Below, piece by piece: positions 23,972 through 32,789 of a stretch of 42,222 nucleotides of DNA (positions within the stretch are counted from its first letter, which is position 1; every line of letters starts with the position of its first letter). The notes beneath the pieces were generated by a model. The model saw nothing but the letters and a program-made list of their open reading frames with translations, was not told the DNA's origin and searched no databases. A program made the translations under genes and the position numbers. The stretch is from Phil1 sp964487565 (GTDB lineage: Bacteria > Bacillota > Clostridia > Christensenellales > CAG-138), in the NCBI GenBank assembly GCA_964487565.1, contig CAZARN010000017.1, forward strand, positions 1 through 42,222, written 5' to 3'.

Positions 23972-25225
23972 ATGGAAAAGCAAAAGAAAAAGCTTTCTCT
24001 TGCCGGCTGGATTGGCATCGCGATGATCGCCGGTATCCTTGTTGGGCTCATCGGCATCTGGGCGCCCGGTTTTGCGGAGTTCACCACGAATTATGTGAAA
24101 CCGTTCGGCACGATATTCATCAATCTCCTCAAATTCATTGTCGTTCCCATCGTCATTTTATCGATCGTAGACGGAATAATCTCCCTTAAGGACATTAAAA
24201 AGGTCGGCTCGATAGGCTGGAAGATAATCGTGTATTATCTTGCGACGACGGCCATCGCGATCGTGATAGGATTGCTGTTTGCGAATCTCTTCAAGGGCTC
24301 GTTCCCGGTGCTGAACACCGAGGGCCTTGAATACGAGGCGAAAACGGCCGACGTCATGGAAACTATCGTCAACATCTTCCCGAACAGCTTCTGGGGCCCG
24401 CTGGTCAATTCGACCATGCTTCAGGTCATCGTCATCGCGCTCTTCCTTGGCTTTGGCATCATCATTGCCGGCGAGAAAGGCCGCGCGTTCGGCGAATGGA
24501 TATCAAGCGCCAATGAAGTTTTCATGAAGATCATGATGATGATCATCAAGGTCGCCCCGATCGGCGTGTTCTGCATGATGACATGGGTCGTCGCAAATCA
24601 GGGCCCGCAGATACTCGGCAGCCTCGCGCTCGTGCTGCTGGTCGCCTATATCGGATACATCGTTCACGCCGCGGTGGTCTACTCCGTCGCGGTCAAGACC
24701 ATGGGCGGGATGAGCCCGATCAAGTTCTTCAAGGGCATAGCGCCCGCGATGGCATTCGCGTTCTCATCCACATCATCGATCGCGACGCTGCCCATAACCA
24801 AGGAATGCACGGACAAAATGGGCGCCGATCCGACGATCACAAGCTTCACGCTGCCGCTGGGCGCGACGGTAAATATGGACGGCACGGCAATATACATGGG
24901 CGTCTGCTCCATATTCATCGCCTGCTGCTACGGTATTGAGCTGTCGTTTGCGCAGATGCTCACGATAATCCTCACTGCCACGATCGCCTCCATAGGCACC
25001 GCCGGGACCTCGGGCGCAGGCATGATAATGCTGACCATGGTCCTGACGAGCGTCGGCATCCCTGTTGAGGGCATCGCGATAATCGTCGGAATCGACCGTC
25101 TCTTCGATATGGGCCGCACGACGATCAACATTGTGGGCGACGCGGCGGGCGCGCTTGTGGTCTCCCGTTCGGAAGCCAGGAAGGCGCAGAAAAAGGCGCA
25201 GGCGGAAACGGCAAAAGAGGCGTAA
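23972..25225 (+). CDS. Dicarboxylate/amino acid:cation symporter (DAACS family)
   Basis: 417 aa integral membrane protein that imports C4-dicarboxylates or acidic/neutral amino acids with Na+ or H+. About eight helices plus the two re-entrant hairpins. Family motifs are clear: AFAFSSTSSIATLPIT (HP1 Ser-rich tip), FTLPLGATVNMDGTAIYMG (the NMDGT transport motif), SIGTAGTSGAGMIMLTMVL (HP2) and GIDRLFDMGRTTINIVGDA (substrate Asp/Arg helix). The C terminus is Lys/Ala-rich and cytoplasmic. Start ATG 23972 with AAAAGGAG. Monocistronic between its own promoter and a strong terminator. The exact substrate is not predictable. Confidence 0.95.
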   Translation: MEKQKKKLSLAGWIGIAMIAGILVGLIGIWAPGFAEFTTNYVKPFGTIFINLLKFIVVPIVILSIVDGIISLKDIKKVGSIGWKIIVYYLATTAIAIVIGLLFANLFKGSFPVLNTEGLEYEAKTADVMETIVNIFPNSFWGPLVNSTMLQVIVIALFLGFGIIIAGEKGRAFGEWISSANEVFMKIMMMIIKVAPIGVFCMMTWVVANQGPQILGSLALVLLVAYIGYIVHAAVVYSVAVKTMGGMSPIKFFKGIAPAMAFAFSSTSSIATLPITKECTDKMGADPTITSFTLPLGATVNMDGTAIYMGVCSIFIACCYGIELSFAQMLTIILTATIASIGTAGTSGAGMIMLTMVLTSVGIPVEGIAIIVGIDRLFDMGRTTINIVGDAAGALVVSRSEARKAQKKAQAETAKEA

Positions 25226-25254
25226 AGCAAAAAAGGCTCCGGTGATATGACGCG

Positions 25255-25287
25255 AAGCCGCCCCCGTGATCAGGGGGCGGCTTTTAT
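25255..25287 (+). terminator. Rho-independent terminator after the symporter gene
   Basis: AAGCCGCCCCC (25255-25265), 7-base loop, GGGGGCGGCTT (25273-25283), then TTAT: an 11-bp perfect stem. Confidence 0.93.
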
Positions 25288-25317
25288 CGTGCGCGCGGTG
25301 CAAATACGCTTCAGGCG

Positions 25318-25326
25318 TGCTATAAT
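25318..25326 (+). promoter_or_regulatory. Extended -10 promoter of the PHP phosphoesterase gene
   Basis: TGC-TATAAT, consensus extended -10, about 33 bases before ATG 25360; no convincing -35. Confidence 0.55.
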
Positions 25327-25359
25327 AAACAGATCCCGGCGACGGGCAAAGGAGATAAC

Positions 25360-26148
25360 ATGATAGATTACCATATGCACTGCTGCTTTTCGATGGATTC
25401 CGAGGCGCGGCCGGAAGACATGATCGAGGCGGCGCAAAAGCGCGGACTGAACGAAATATGCTTCACGGATCATGTGGATTACGACAGGGATGGGGACAGC
25501 AGCCGTCTGCCTGATCTTGCCGCGCGGAAGACCTGCTTCGACGGCATCCGTGACAGGTATCCCGACGTCGCCGTGAAGCTCGGCGCGGAAATATCCCTCA
25601 AGGACGAGCTGTGCACCGCGCGGAGCCTTGAATATGTTCGCGCGTCTGATCCGGACTTTATAATCGCGTCGCTGCACCTTGTGAACGGCGCCGGCGCGTG
25701 GGAAAATGGGTATTACGATACGGGGAGCCGGGAAGAGATATATCGCGCCTATATTGACGGCATCGCGGATATGCTCCCTTCCTGCCGCGGCTTCAACGTG
25801 CTGGGCCATTACGATTTCTGCGCGAAATACGCGCCGTATGAGAACCGCGGGATGACCCTTGCCGACGGCGCGGATACTTTTGACAGGATATTCAGGCTCC
25901 TCGCGCAAAACGGACGCGGCATGGAGATAAACACGGCGGCCTGGAAGCAGGATCCCGCGTGGGGACTTGACATATTGAAGCGCTTTGTCGAGCTCGGCGG
26001 CGAGTATGTGACATTCGGAAGCGATGCGCACCGGGCGGAAAACGTCGGCGCGCGCGCGGGCGAAGCATACGAGCTTGCATGCGCGGCAGGCGTGCCGTAC
26101 TATGCCACGTTCGATGCGCTCGTGCCGACGCTGCACAGGCTCGGGTGA
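25360..26148 (+). CDS. PHP-domain phosphoesterase, HisK/histinol-phosphatase-like
   Basis: 262 aa. Polymerase-and-histidinol-phosphatase fold with a multinuclear metal site. Seen ligands: YHMHCCFSMD (His5, His7), CFTDHVDYD (Asp/His), a middle acidic LGAEISL, IIASLHLV, LGHYDF and C-terminal TFGSDAHRAENVG. The order and spacing match the HisK-type histidinol-phosphate phosphatases, but no other histidine-biosynthesis gene is near, so it may act on another phosphomonoester. ATG 25360 has AAAGGAG 7 bases upstream. Confidence 0.88.
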   Translation: MIDYHMHCCFSMDSEARPEDMIEAAQKRGLNEICFTDHVDYDRDGDSSRLPDLAARKTCFDGIRDRYPDVAVKLGAEISLKDELCTARSLEYVRASDPDFIIASLHLVNGAGAWENGYYDTGSREEIYRAYIDGIADMLPSCRGFNVLGHYDFCAKYAPYENRGMTLADGADTFDRIFRLLAQNGRGMEINTAAWKQDPAWGLDILKRFVELGGEYVTFGSDAHRAENVGARAGEAYELACAAGVPYYATFDALVPTLHRLG

Positions 26149-26154
26149 AGCGGT

Positions 26155-26183
26155 TTGAGCGGCAGACACGGGTATGCTATAAT
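26155..26183 (+). promoter_or_regulatory. Promoter of the YhaM-like gene
   Basis: TTGAGC (26155-26160), 17-bp spacer ending in TGC, TATAAT (26178-26183); the leader is about 23 bases with GGAGGG before ATG 26213. Confidence 0.7.
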
Positions 26184-26212
26184 CAGAAAACAGTAACTTT
26201 GGAGGGTGATCA

Positions 26213-27193
26213 ATGGGCAGGATGAAGCTCCTCGACAAGGTGTATAACGCCTCGTCAAATCAGGTGGAAGGGCTTTGCATCGTGAAGTCCGTCGCGATAA
26301 AAAGCAATGTGAAGGGCGCGCCGTATCTGGATTTTGTGCTTGCGGACGCGGGCGGAGAGTGCGCGGCAAAGCTTTGGGATTATTCGCCGGAGCAGCACGG
26401 TTCATATGACGCCGACTCTGTGATAAAGGTGCGGGCGACCATAAACATGTGGAAGGACGAAGAGCAGCTCAAGATCGACAGGATACGCAACCTGCGCCCG
26501 GAGGAGGTATCCGCGGCGGACATGAGCGAGCTTGTGCCTTGCGCGCCGATGGACGGCGGGGAGATGTTCGATAAGCTTTATGAGTGCGCGGGCACGTTTG
26601 CGGATGATGACCTTCGCGCGCTCACACAGTATATACTGCGCGAAAACAGGGAGGACCTCGTGCGTTATCCGGCGGCGCTCAAACTGCACCATGCCGTGCG
26701 CGGCGGGCTGATGTTCCACACGCTCACAATGCTTGAGGCGGCGCAAAAGCTTTGCGGCGTTTATAAAAAGCTGTATCCGCGCCTTTCGTCGGAGCTTGTG
26801 TATGCTGGGATAATCCTGCATGACGTCGCCAAAACAAAGGAGCTTGTCGTGGGCAGCCTCGGCCTTGCCTCCGCATACAGCGCGCAAGGGCAACTGCTCG
26901 GCCATATAAATATGGGCGCCGCAATGGTGGAGCGCGCCTCTGCGGAGCTTATGACGAACCCGGAGACCACGATGCTCGTGCAGCATATGCTCCTTTCGCA
27001 TCACGGCGTGCCGGAATTCGGCTCCCCGCGTCCGCCCATGTTCCCGGAGGCGGAGCTTGTCAGTCAGATCGACCTTATCGATTCGCGCATGTATGAGATG
27101 TTCGACGCGCTTTCGGGCATTGCCGACGGCGGATTCACCGACAGGCAGTGGGCGCTTGACAACCGTATGCTCTATAAGCACGGTCACGAATGA
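26213..27193 (+). CDS. yhaM: YhaM-type 3'-5' exoribonuclease (OB fold plus HD domain)
   Basis: 326 aa. An N-terminal OB-type nucleic-acid-binding domain (about 12-95: YLDFVLADAGGECAAKLWDY, SVIKVRATINMWKDEEQLKID) is followed by an HD phosphohydrolase domain (about 155-300) with HHAVRGGLMFHT, GIILHDVAKTKEL (the HD pair), GHINMG and LLSHHGVPEFGSPR. The layout and motifs match the YhaM/Cbf1 family, which trims RNA or DNA 3' ends in Bacillota. ATG 26213 with GGAGGG. It ends at a 28-bp palindrome shared with the convergent PLP-enzyme gene. Confidence 0.92.
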   Translation: MGRMKLLDKVYNASSNQVEGLCIVKSVAIKSNVKGAPYLDFVLADAGGECAAKLWDYSPEQHGSYDADSVIKVRATINMWKDEEQLKIDRIRNLRPEEVSAADMSELVPCAPMDGGEMFDKLYECAGTFADDDLRALTQYILRENREDLVRYPAALKLHHAVRGGLMFHTLTMLEAAQKLCGVYKKLYPRLSSELVYAGIILHDVAKTKELVVGSLGLASAYSAQGQLLGHINMGAAMVERASAELMTNPETTMLVQHMLLSHHGVPEFGSPRPPMFPEAELVSQIDLIDSRMYEMFDALSGIADGGFTDRQWALDNRMLYKHGHE

Positions 27194-27206
27194 GCAAATA
27201 AAAGTA

Positions 27207-27245
27207 ACGGGCCGCGGCGATCGCCGCGGCCCGTATTGTTTTCTT
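27207..27245 (+). terminator. 28-bp perfect palindrome, bidirectional terminator
   Basis: Positions 27207-27234 are a perfect inverted repeat without spacer: ACGGGCCGCGGCGA followed by its exact complement. The + strand continues ATTGTTTTCTT, and the minus strand continues TTACTTTTATTTG, so both convergent genes can use it. Confidence 0.88.
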
Positions 27246-27255
27246 GCGGCGATGC

Positions 27256-28734
27256 TTACTCGCCTATCCTGTCGAGCACGCCCGTCTTCGCGTTGAAGCT
27301 TTCGATCAGGCGGTCAAGCTCGTCGGCCTGCGCGTGGATGCCGGTCCAGTAATCGCGGTCATACCACTGGGCGTTGATCTCGTCAAAGGTCTTGCCCTGC
27401 TGTTCGACCCAGGTGTAATACTTGAGGTTGTGAATGCGCTTGCGATCCGCATAGGTAAGCTCCGCCATGGCGTCCGTGCGGATGCCTGCAAGATGCTGTG
27501 AGAAATCGCGCGCGGCGGTGAGGGCGCTGTACTTGCCCTGCTGCTCGTCAAGCTCTTTCACGCGGCTTTCGTACATCACGGCGCTGTCGGTGCCGACGGT
27601 GGCGACGACGTCATCTGAGGTGAGCTCGTAATACTTGGCGAACTTGATGCAGCAAAGCACGTTGGCGATGCCGGAAATGCCCAGCAGCGACAGCTTGTCG
27701 ATCGTATCCTGCGCAACGCCCGCGACTTCGCGCAGATACCTGTGACCTTCCTCGCTGTTGAAAAGGCGAAGGAGATTCTGTGAATCGTCGTCGTCGATAT
27801 CGATGACCATATCGGTGTTCTTCACGTTGTGCACCCAGGGAACGTGCTTGTCGCCGATGCCTTCGATGCGGTGGCCGCCGAAGCCGTTTGCAAGCAGCGT
27901 CGGGCACTGGAGCGCCTCGCCCACAGCAAGCTTGGAGTACGGATACTTCTCTTTGAGATAGTCGCCCGCGCTCATCGTGCCCGCGGAGCCGGAGGTGAAG
28001 CACGCGCCGGCGAAACGGGAGCTTTCGGTCTTTATCGATTCATACGCCTCCGCGATGGCGGAGCCTGTGACCTGGTAATGCCAGAGGGGATTGCCCATCT
28101 CTTCAAACTGGTTGAAGATGACGACGTCGTCGCGCGTGTTGCGCAGTTCCCATGTTTTATCGAAGATCTCCTTGACGTTGGACTCGCAGCCCGGGGTCGC
28201 GATGACCTCGCCCGCGATCTTTGAAAGCCAGTCGAAGCGTTCGCGGCTCATTTCGGCGGGAAGGATAGCGATGCTTTCGCATCCGAGCAGCTTGCTGTTG
28301 TATGCGCCGCCGCGGCAATAGTTGCCGGTTGAGGGCCAGACGGCCTTGTTGTATGTCGGGTCAAACTGGCCTGTGACAAGGCGCGGCACGAGACAGCCGA
28401 AGCTTGCGCCGACCTTGTGGCAGCCTGTCGGGAACCATTTGCCGCAAAGTACGATTATGCGCGCGTCAACGCCGGTCAGGGAGCTTGGCAGCTCGATGAA
28501 ATTCACCGGGCCGTAATTGCCGCCGTCCATGGTGGGCTCGTTGTGCCAGCTTATGCGGAACAGGTTGAGGGGATTAACATCCCAGAGGCCGACCTTGCGC
28601 AAAGCCTTTTTTATCTTTTCGGGAATGAGCGACGGATTGCGCATCTGCGCGAACGTCGGGATGAGAATGTTGCGTTCCCTTGCGCGGTCTACGGCGCGCT
28701 GAAGTTTTTCTTCATGTACGGTGAGATCGATCAT
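27256..28734 (-). CDS. PLP-dependent enzyme of the tryptophan-synthase-beta fold (cysteine synthase-like)
   Basis: 492 aa, longer than ordinary cysteine synthase (about 310 aa). Fold-type II PLP enzyme: CHKVGASFG carries the probable Schiff-base Lys107, PSTGNYCRGGAYN (134-146) is the Ser/Thr-Gly-Asn substrate loop, and FTSGSAGTMSAGDYL the phosphate-binding Gly-rich loop. The C-terminal 100 residues are an extra helical region specific to this subfamily, which clostridial genomes annotate as PLP-dependent subunit beta. The reaction (beta-replacement/elimination on Ser, Cys or similar) is unproven. ATG 28734 has GGGGTG 8 bases upstream. Own promoter; downstream of pepT on the same strand but separated by an AT-rich 127-bp gap. 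Confidence 0.88.
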   Translation of the reverse strand: MIDLTVHEEKLQRAVDRARERNILIPTFAQMRNPSLIPEKIKKALRKVGLWDVNPLNLFRISWHNEPTMDGGNYGPVNFIELPSSLTGVDARIIVLCGKWFPTGCHKVGASFGCLVPRLVTGQFDPTYNKAVWPSTGNYCRGGAYNSKLLGCESIAILPAEMSRERFDWLSKIAGEVIATPGCESNVKEIFDKTWELRNTRDDVVIFNQFEEMGNPLWHYQVTGSAIAEAYESIKTESSRFAGACFTSGSAGTMSAGDYLKEKYPYSKLAVGEALQCPTLLANGFGGHRIEGIGDKHVPWVHNVKNTDMVIDIDDDDSQNLLRLFNSEEGHRYLREVAGVAQDTIDKLSLLGISGIANVLCCIKFAKYYELTSDDVVATVGTDSAVMYESRVKELDEQQGKYSALTAARDFSQHLAGIRTDAMAELTYADRKRIHNLKYYTWVEQQGKTFDEINAQWYDRDYWTGIHAQADELDRLIESFNAKTGVLDRIGE

Positions 28735-28793
28735 TATTATGCACCCCGCTGTTATTGATATTTGTTGGCCGGACGGCCTTTGCGTCCGCTTAT

Positions 28794-28822
28794 AGTGTAC
28801 CCTCGCCCGCGGCCTTTGTAAA
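28794..28822 (-). promoter_or_regulatory. Promoter of the PLP-enzyme gene
   Basis: On the minus strand TTTACA (28817-28822), 17-bp spacer, TACACT (28794-28799). The leader of about 53 bases contains a small hairpin, CGGACG/CGTCCG with a 7-base loop. The upstream 40 bases are AT-rich and hold TAACTA...TAGTTA. Confidence 0.5.
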
Positions 28823-28861
28823 GAGTAAAACTAACTATTTTTGATATAACCAAACAAATTT

Positions 28862-30076
28862 TTAGTTATTGTATGTTTTCCTCACGATCTCAAGGAGAAG
28901 CTCGGCTGTTTTTTCAAGCGCCTCAACGGGGATAAGCTCCCTCTGACCGTGGCAGAAATACCCGCCGGTGCAAAGGTTCGGGCAGGGAAGACCCATGTAT
29001 GAAAGCCGCGCGCCGTCCGTACCGCCGCGCACGGGCGTCACAACAGGCTCTATGCCCAGGGAGAGCATCGCTTCCTTTGCGGTGTCGATCAGGTGAAAGT
29101 GCGGCAGGATCTTTTCCTTCATGTTGTAGTAGGTATCCTTCAAAACGAGGGAAAGCGTGCCTTCACCGTACTTTTTGTTGATGAAATCGGCCGCGTCCTG
29201 CATGAGCGCTTTGCGCCGTGCGAAGGAGGCCGCGTCATGGTCGCGGATTATGTAATGTAGCTCGGTGTGCTCTATCTCACCGTTGAAGGAGCCGAGCATG
29301 AAAAAGCCCTCGTAGCCCTCGGTATGCTCCGGCCGCTCGAACGGGGGCAGCATGGAGTCGAACTCCTCCGCGATGACGACGGAGTTCTTCATCTTGTCTT
29401 TCGCGGAACCGGGATGGATGCTGACGCCTTCCACCGTGACCGCCGCCGAGGCCGCGTTGAAGTTTTCATATTCAAGCTCGCCCAGCGCGCCGCCGTCCAC
29501 CGTATACGCGAAATCCGCGCCGAAGCTCTTCACATCGAACATATCCGCGCCCGCGCCGACCTCTTCGTCCGGGGTGAAGCCTATCGCGATCTTTCCGTGG
29601 CGTATCTCCGGATGGGCGGCAAGCTCCTCGCAGAGCGTGAGTATTTCCGCAATGCCCGCCTTGTCGTCGGCGCCGAGCACGCTCGTGCCGTCGGTCACGA
29701 TAAGATCCTTGCCGGCAAGCTCCTTTATCGCAGGGAATGTCGCCTCGTCGGTCACAAGCCCGTTTTTGAGCACTATGTCGCCGCCGTTATAGCGGATGAT
29801 CTCAGGCCTGACTTCAAGCCCGGTCGACACGCTGACGGTGTCCATGTGCGCGATGAAGCCCAGCGTTGGCAGACCGGGCGCGTTTTCGGGAATGAAACCG
29901 TAAAGATAGCAATGGCTGTCAAGCGTGACGGAGCAAAGCCCAAGGGCTTTCATTTCGGCCTCGAGCATGCGCGCAAGATCAAACTGCTTCTCGGTGCTGG
30001 GTATCCTGCCGGCGTTATCCTCTGACGCCGTATCGACCTTCACATACCTCAAAAACCTTTCTGTTACTTTCGACAT
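28862..30076 (-). CDS. pepT: Peptidase T (tripeptide aminopeptidase, M20B)
   Basis: 404 aa. Zinc aminopeptidase that removes the N-terminal residue from tripeptides in the cytoplasm. Metal and catalytic residues are visible: AHMDTV (His77, Asp79), GADDKAG (bridging Asp137), PDEEVGAGAD (Glu171, Glu172), TVDGG (Asp194) and GGYFCHGQRELIP (His376). The dimerisation (lid) domain is at about 205-325. Full length. ATG 30076 has CGGAGGTG 5 bases upstream. Divergent from threonine synthase across 181 bp. Confidence 0.96.
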   Translation of the reverse strand: MSKVTERFLRYVKVDTASEDNAGRIPSTEKQFDLARMLEAEMKALGLCSVTLDSHCYLYGFIPENAPGLPTLGFIAHMDTVSVSTGLEVRPEIIRYNGGDIVLKNGLVTDEATFPAIKELAGKDLIVTDGTSVLGADDKAGIAEILTLCEELAAHPEIRHGKIAIGFTPDEEVGAGADMFDVKSFGADFAYTVDGGALGELEYENFNAASAAVTVEGVSIHPGSAKDKMKNSVVIAEEFDSMLPPFERPEHTEGYEGFFMLGSFNGEIEHTELHYIIRDHDAASFARRKALMQDAADFINKKYGEGTLSLVLKDTYYNMKEKILPHFHLIDTAKEAMLSLGIEPVVTPVRGGTDGARLSYMGLPCPNLCTGGYFCHGQRELIPVEALEKTAELLLEIVRKTYNN

Positions 30077-30090
30077 GATGCACCTCCGAT

Positions 30091-30111
30091 TTTATAGTTT
30101 AGAGATTAAAC
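30091..30111 (-). promoter_or_regulatory. Possible pepT -10 box with an abutting inverted repeat
   Basis: TATAAA (minus strand, 30091-30096) is directly preceded by GTTTA-n5-TAAAC (30097-30111), which would sit in the promoter spacer like an operator. No good -35 was found and the repeat arms are only 5 bp, so this is weak. Confidence 0.3.
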
Positions 30112-30128
30112 CGACGTATTGTTTCCAC

Positions 30129-30157
30129 TTGTGTATTCTAACATATTGTAGTATAAT
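30129..30157 (+). promoter_or_regulatory. Promoter of the threonine synthase gene
   Basis: TTGTGT (30129-30134), 17-bp spacer, TATAAT (30152-30157). The leader is about 95 bases and ends in AAGGAG before ATG 30258; I see no riboswitch or T-box consensus in it. Confidence 0.6.
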
Positions 30158-30257
30158 CAACAACAACATGGCGGGGCGCGCCTTTTTAAACGACGGCCTT
30201 GCTGCGGTTTTTCCCGCCGTAATGCGGGAATATACTGTTGCTTCATAAGGAGATAGG

Positions 30258-31484
30258 ATGGATAACATCGCCGGTTACCGGTGCACGCTGTGCGGCGCCG
30301 AGCTTCCATATGACGAATCCATGACCTGCCCGCATTGCGGCGAGAAGGGTATACTCGATATAATCTTCGATTACGACTATATCAAAACCGTTTTTTCCAA
30401 AGATACGCTTTCAAAAAACAGGGATAACAGCATGTGGCGCTACGCGCCGCTGATGCCGCTTGCGCCGCGGGATTTTTCCGCGTTTCTGCGCGTGGGCTGG
30501 ACGCCGCTTTACCCCTCGCTGCGCCTTGGCGCCGAGCTTGGGCTGAAGAAGCTTTACATCAAGGACGACGGCCTGAACCCCACAGGCTCCCTCAAGGACC
30601 GCGCCTCGGGCGTTGCGGTCGCGAAGGCGCTGGAGCTGAATTATTCAACGATCGCGTGCTCAAGCACGGGCAATGCGGCGTCCTCGTGCGCCGGCAATGC
30701 CGCGCGCATGGGCCTTCGCACAGTCATTTTTGTGCCGGAGCGCGCGCCGGAAGGCAAGGTCGCGCAGCTTCTCATATTCGGCGCGAAGGTGATATCGGTG
30801 CGCGGCGATTACAGACAAACCTTTGAACTTTCACGCGACGCCATCGCAAAATACGGCTGGTACAACCGCAACGCGGGCATAAACCCCATCCTCACCGAAG
30901 GCAAGAAGACGGTCGCTCTCGAAATCGCGGAGCAGCTTTCCTGGAATCCGACGGACTGGGTGGCGGTATCCGTCGGCGACGGCTGCACGATCGGCGGCGT
31001 GTATAACGGTTTCCACGATCTTTACGCGCTGGGCATGATCGAGCGCATACCGCGCATTCTGGGGGTGCAGTCCACGGGCTGCTGTCCGTTTGTGGATGCG
31101 GACGGCGGGGAGCTTGTCCCCGCGGAGGAAAACACCATCGCCGATTCCATCGCCGTGGGCGTGCCGAGAAATCCCAAAAAGGCACAGCGCGCGGTTTCCG
31201 CCTCGGACGGGCGGTGGGTCGCCGTGACGGATGACGAAATACTCGACGCCATGCGCCTTCTCGGGCGCAGCGAGGGCGTTTTCGGCGAACCGGCGGGCGT
31301 CACAGCGACGGCCGGCGTGCGCCGCGCGGTCGCGCAGGGCATAATCAGGCCCGATGAGACCGTGACCGTGATCTCCACCGGCAGCGGCCTCAAGGACGTT
31401 AAGAACGCCCTTCGCGCCGCGGGGAAGCCCTACTCCTGCGCGCCGGATCTTGCGGCGCTCGACGAGAGCGGATTCCTCAAATAA
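30258..31484 (+). CDS. thrC: Threonine synthase
   Basis: 408 aa. Converts O-phosphohomoserine to threonine (PLP). An N-terminal zinc-ribbon (Cys9, Cys12, Cys24, Cys27) as in archaeal/actinobacterial-type enzymes is followed by the fold-type II core: DDGLNPTGSLKDRASG with PLP Lys113, SSTGNAASSCAGNAARMGL, SVGDGCTIGGVYNGFHDL and VISTGSGLKD near the C terminus. ATG 30258 has AAGGAG 7 bases upstream. The ABC importer lipoprotein follows after 66 bp with no clear terminator, so read-through is possible. No other threonine-pathway gene is in the window. Confidence 0.9.
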   Translation: MDNIAGYRCTLCGAELPYDESMTCPHCGEKGILDIIFDYDYIKTVFSKDTLSKNRDNSMWRYAPLMPLAPRDFSAFLRVGWTPLYPSLRLGAELGLKKLYIKDDGLNPTGSLKDRASGVAVAKALELNYSTIACSSTGNAASSCAGNAARMGLRTVIFVPERAPEGKVAQLLIFGAKVISVRGDYRQTFELSRDAIAKYGWYNRNAGINPILTEGKKTVALEIAEQLSWNPTDWVAVSVGDGCTIGGVYNGFHDLYALGMIERIPRILGVQSTGCCPFVDADGGELVPAEENTIADSIAVGVPRNPKKAQRAVSASDGRWVAVTDDEILDAMRLLGRSEGVFGEPAGVTATAGVRRAVAQGIIRPDETVTVISTGSGLKDVKNALRAAGKPYSCAPDLAALDESGFLK

Positions 31485-31550
31485 GATTATCGGCGCAGTA
31501 AGCGCGGATATATGGTTCCCAAAAACAAAACAACAGGAGGAAACAAACCA

Positions 31551-32774
31551 ATGAAGAAATTTCTTGCCATCGTGATCGCTCTGGTTATGGCAGTCGGCTT
31601 TACGGCCTGCTCCAGCGCCGGCGGCGATAAGGAAGCGAATCTCAAGATCGGCGTCATCCTCGTCCATGACGAGAACACCGGTTATGACGAAGCGCACATC
31701 AACGGCATCAAGAAGGCCGCGAGCGCCCTTGGCATTGCGGACGATCAGATCCTTTGGAAGTACACCGTGACCGAGGATGAAAAGTGCTATGACGCCGCCA
31801 TCGACCTTGTCGAGCAGGGCTGCACTTACATCTTCTCCGACAGCTACGGCCATCAGAAGTATATGCAGCAGGCCGCTTCCGAGAATCCGGACGTCGTGTT
31901 CGTCTCCATGACGGGCGACACCGCGGCCCTTTCCGGACTTGACAACTTCAAGAACGCTTTCTGCCACACCTTTGAGAGCCGTTACGTTTCCGGCGTGGTC
32001 GCCGGCATGAAGCTCGCCGAGCTCGTCGCCAACAACGAAGTGCCCGCCGCCAGCATCAATGAAGACGGCACCATCAAGATTGGCTATGTCGGCGCTTTCC
32101 CGTATGCGGAGGTCGTTTCCGGCTACACCGCGTTCTTCCTTGGCGTGCAGAGCATAGTCCAGAACGTCCAGATGGACGTCACCTTCACCAATTCCTGGTA
32201 TGATCCGACCGCCGAGGCCGAGGCCGCCAACGCCCTCATGTCCCGCGGCTGCGTCATCATCAGCCAGCATGCAGATTCCACCGGCGCCCCCTCCGCTTGC
32301 GAGGATGCTCTTGTGAACAAGGGCACCACGGTTTACTGCGTGGGTTACAACGTGGATATGCTTTCCGTCGCTCCCACTGCCGCACTCACCAGCGCCCAGA
32401 ACGACTGGAGCGTTTACTATGAGTATGCGTTCAAGTGCGCGCAGACCGGCGAAGCGATCGCGACCGATTGGTCCGAGGGCTATGCCACCGGCGCCAACAT
32501 GATCTCAACTCTCGGTGCTTCCTGCGCCGCAGGTACCGCCGAGAAGGTCGCCGAGGTTGAGGCTGCCATCAAGGACGGCACGCTCAACGTGTTCGATTGC
32601 TCCAAGTTCACCGTCGGCGGTGCGCCTGTCACCTCCTTCCTCGCCATCGATACCAACGGCGACTGGGTCGGCGATACCGGCGAAGCCATCGAGAACGGCG
32701 TGTTCTATGAGAGCAAGCTGCGCAGCGCGCCTTACTTCTCGCTCGATATCGACGGCATAACCAAGCTCAACTAA
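31551..32774 (+). CDS. BMP-family (PnrA-like) substrate-binding lipoprotein
   Basis: 407 aa from ATG 31551, with AGGAGG 10 bases upstream. Lipoprotein signal MKKFLAIVIALVMAVGFTAC with the lipobox Cys20. The periplasmic-binding fold follows: LKIGVILVHDENTGYDEAHINGI, IFSDSYGHQ, GIGYVGAFP-like IKIGYVGAFPYAEVVSGYTAF and CVIISQHADSTGAPSACED, as in BMP/PnrA/Med proteins that bind purine nucleosides. It is the extracellular receptor of the importer encoded downstream. Codon use differs from most of the window (almost no ATA; ATC, ACC, TCC and GGC dominate), consistent with high expression. A terminator separates it from the ATPase gene. Confidence 0.92.
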   Translation: MKKFLAIVIALVMAVGFTACSSAGGDKEANLKIGVILVHDENTGYDEAHINGIKKAASALGIADDQILWKYTVTEDEKCYDAAIDLVEQGCTYIFSDSYGHQKYMQQAASENPDVVFVSMTGDTAALSGLDNFKNAFCHTFESRYVSGVVAGMKLAELVANNEVPAASINEDGTIKIGYVGAFPYAEVVSGYTAFFLGVQSIVQNVQMDVTFTNSWYDPTAEAEAANALMSRGCVIISQHADSTGAPSACEDALVNKGTTVYCVGYNVDMLSVAPTAALTSAQNDWSVYYEYAFKCAQTGEAIATDWSEGYATGANMISTLGASCAAGTAEKVAEVEAAIKDGTLNVFDCSKFTVGGAPVTSFLAIDTNGDWVGDTGEAIENGVFYESKLRSAPYFSLDIDGITKLN

Positions 32775-32789
32775 AACCAAATGCCCCTT

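Noticed and set aside
28735..28861. Possible riboswitch or T-box in the AT-rich gap upstream of the PLP enzyme
   Set aside because: Only a promoter, a 6-bp hairpin and a loose TAACTA/TAGTTA pair are visible; no conserved riboswitch core or T-box sequence.
30158..30257. Possible threonine-related attenuator in the thrC leader
   Set aside because: No run of Thr codons, no terminator hairpin and no T-box consensus in the roughly 95-base leader.
30831..32270. 479-codon open frame on the minus strand opposite thrC and the BMP-type lipoprotein gene
   Set aside because: It spans the ends of two clearly real plus-strand genes and the gap between them, without ribosome site or recognisable motif.
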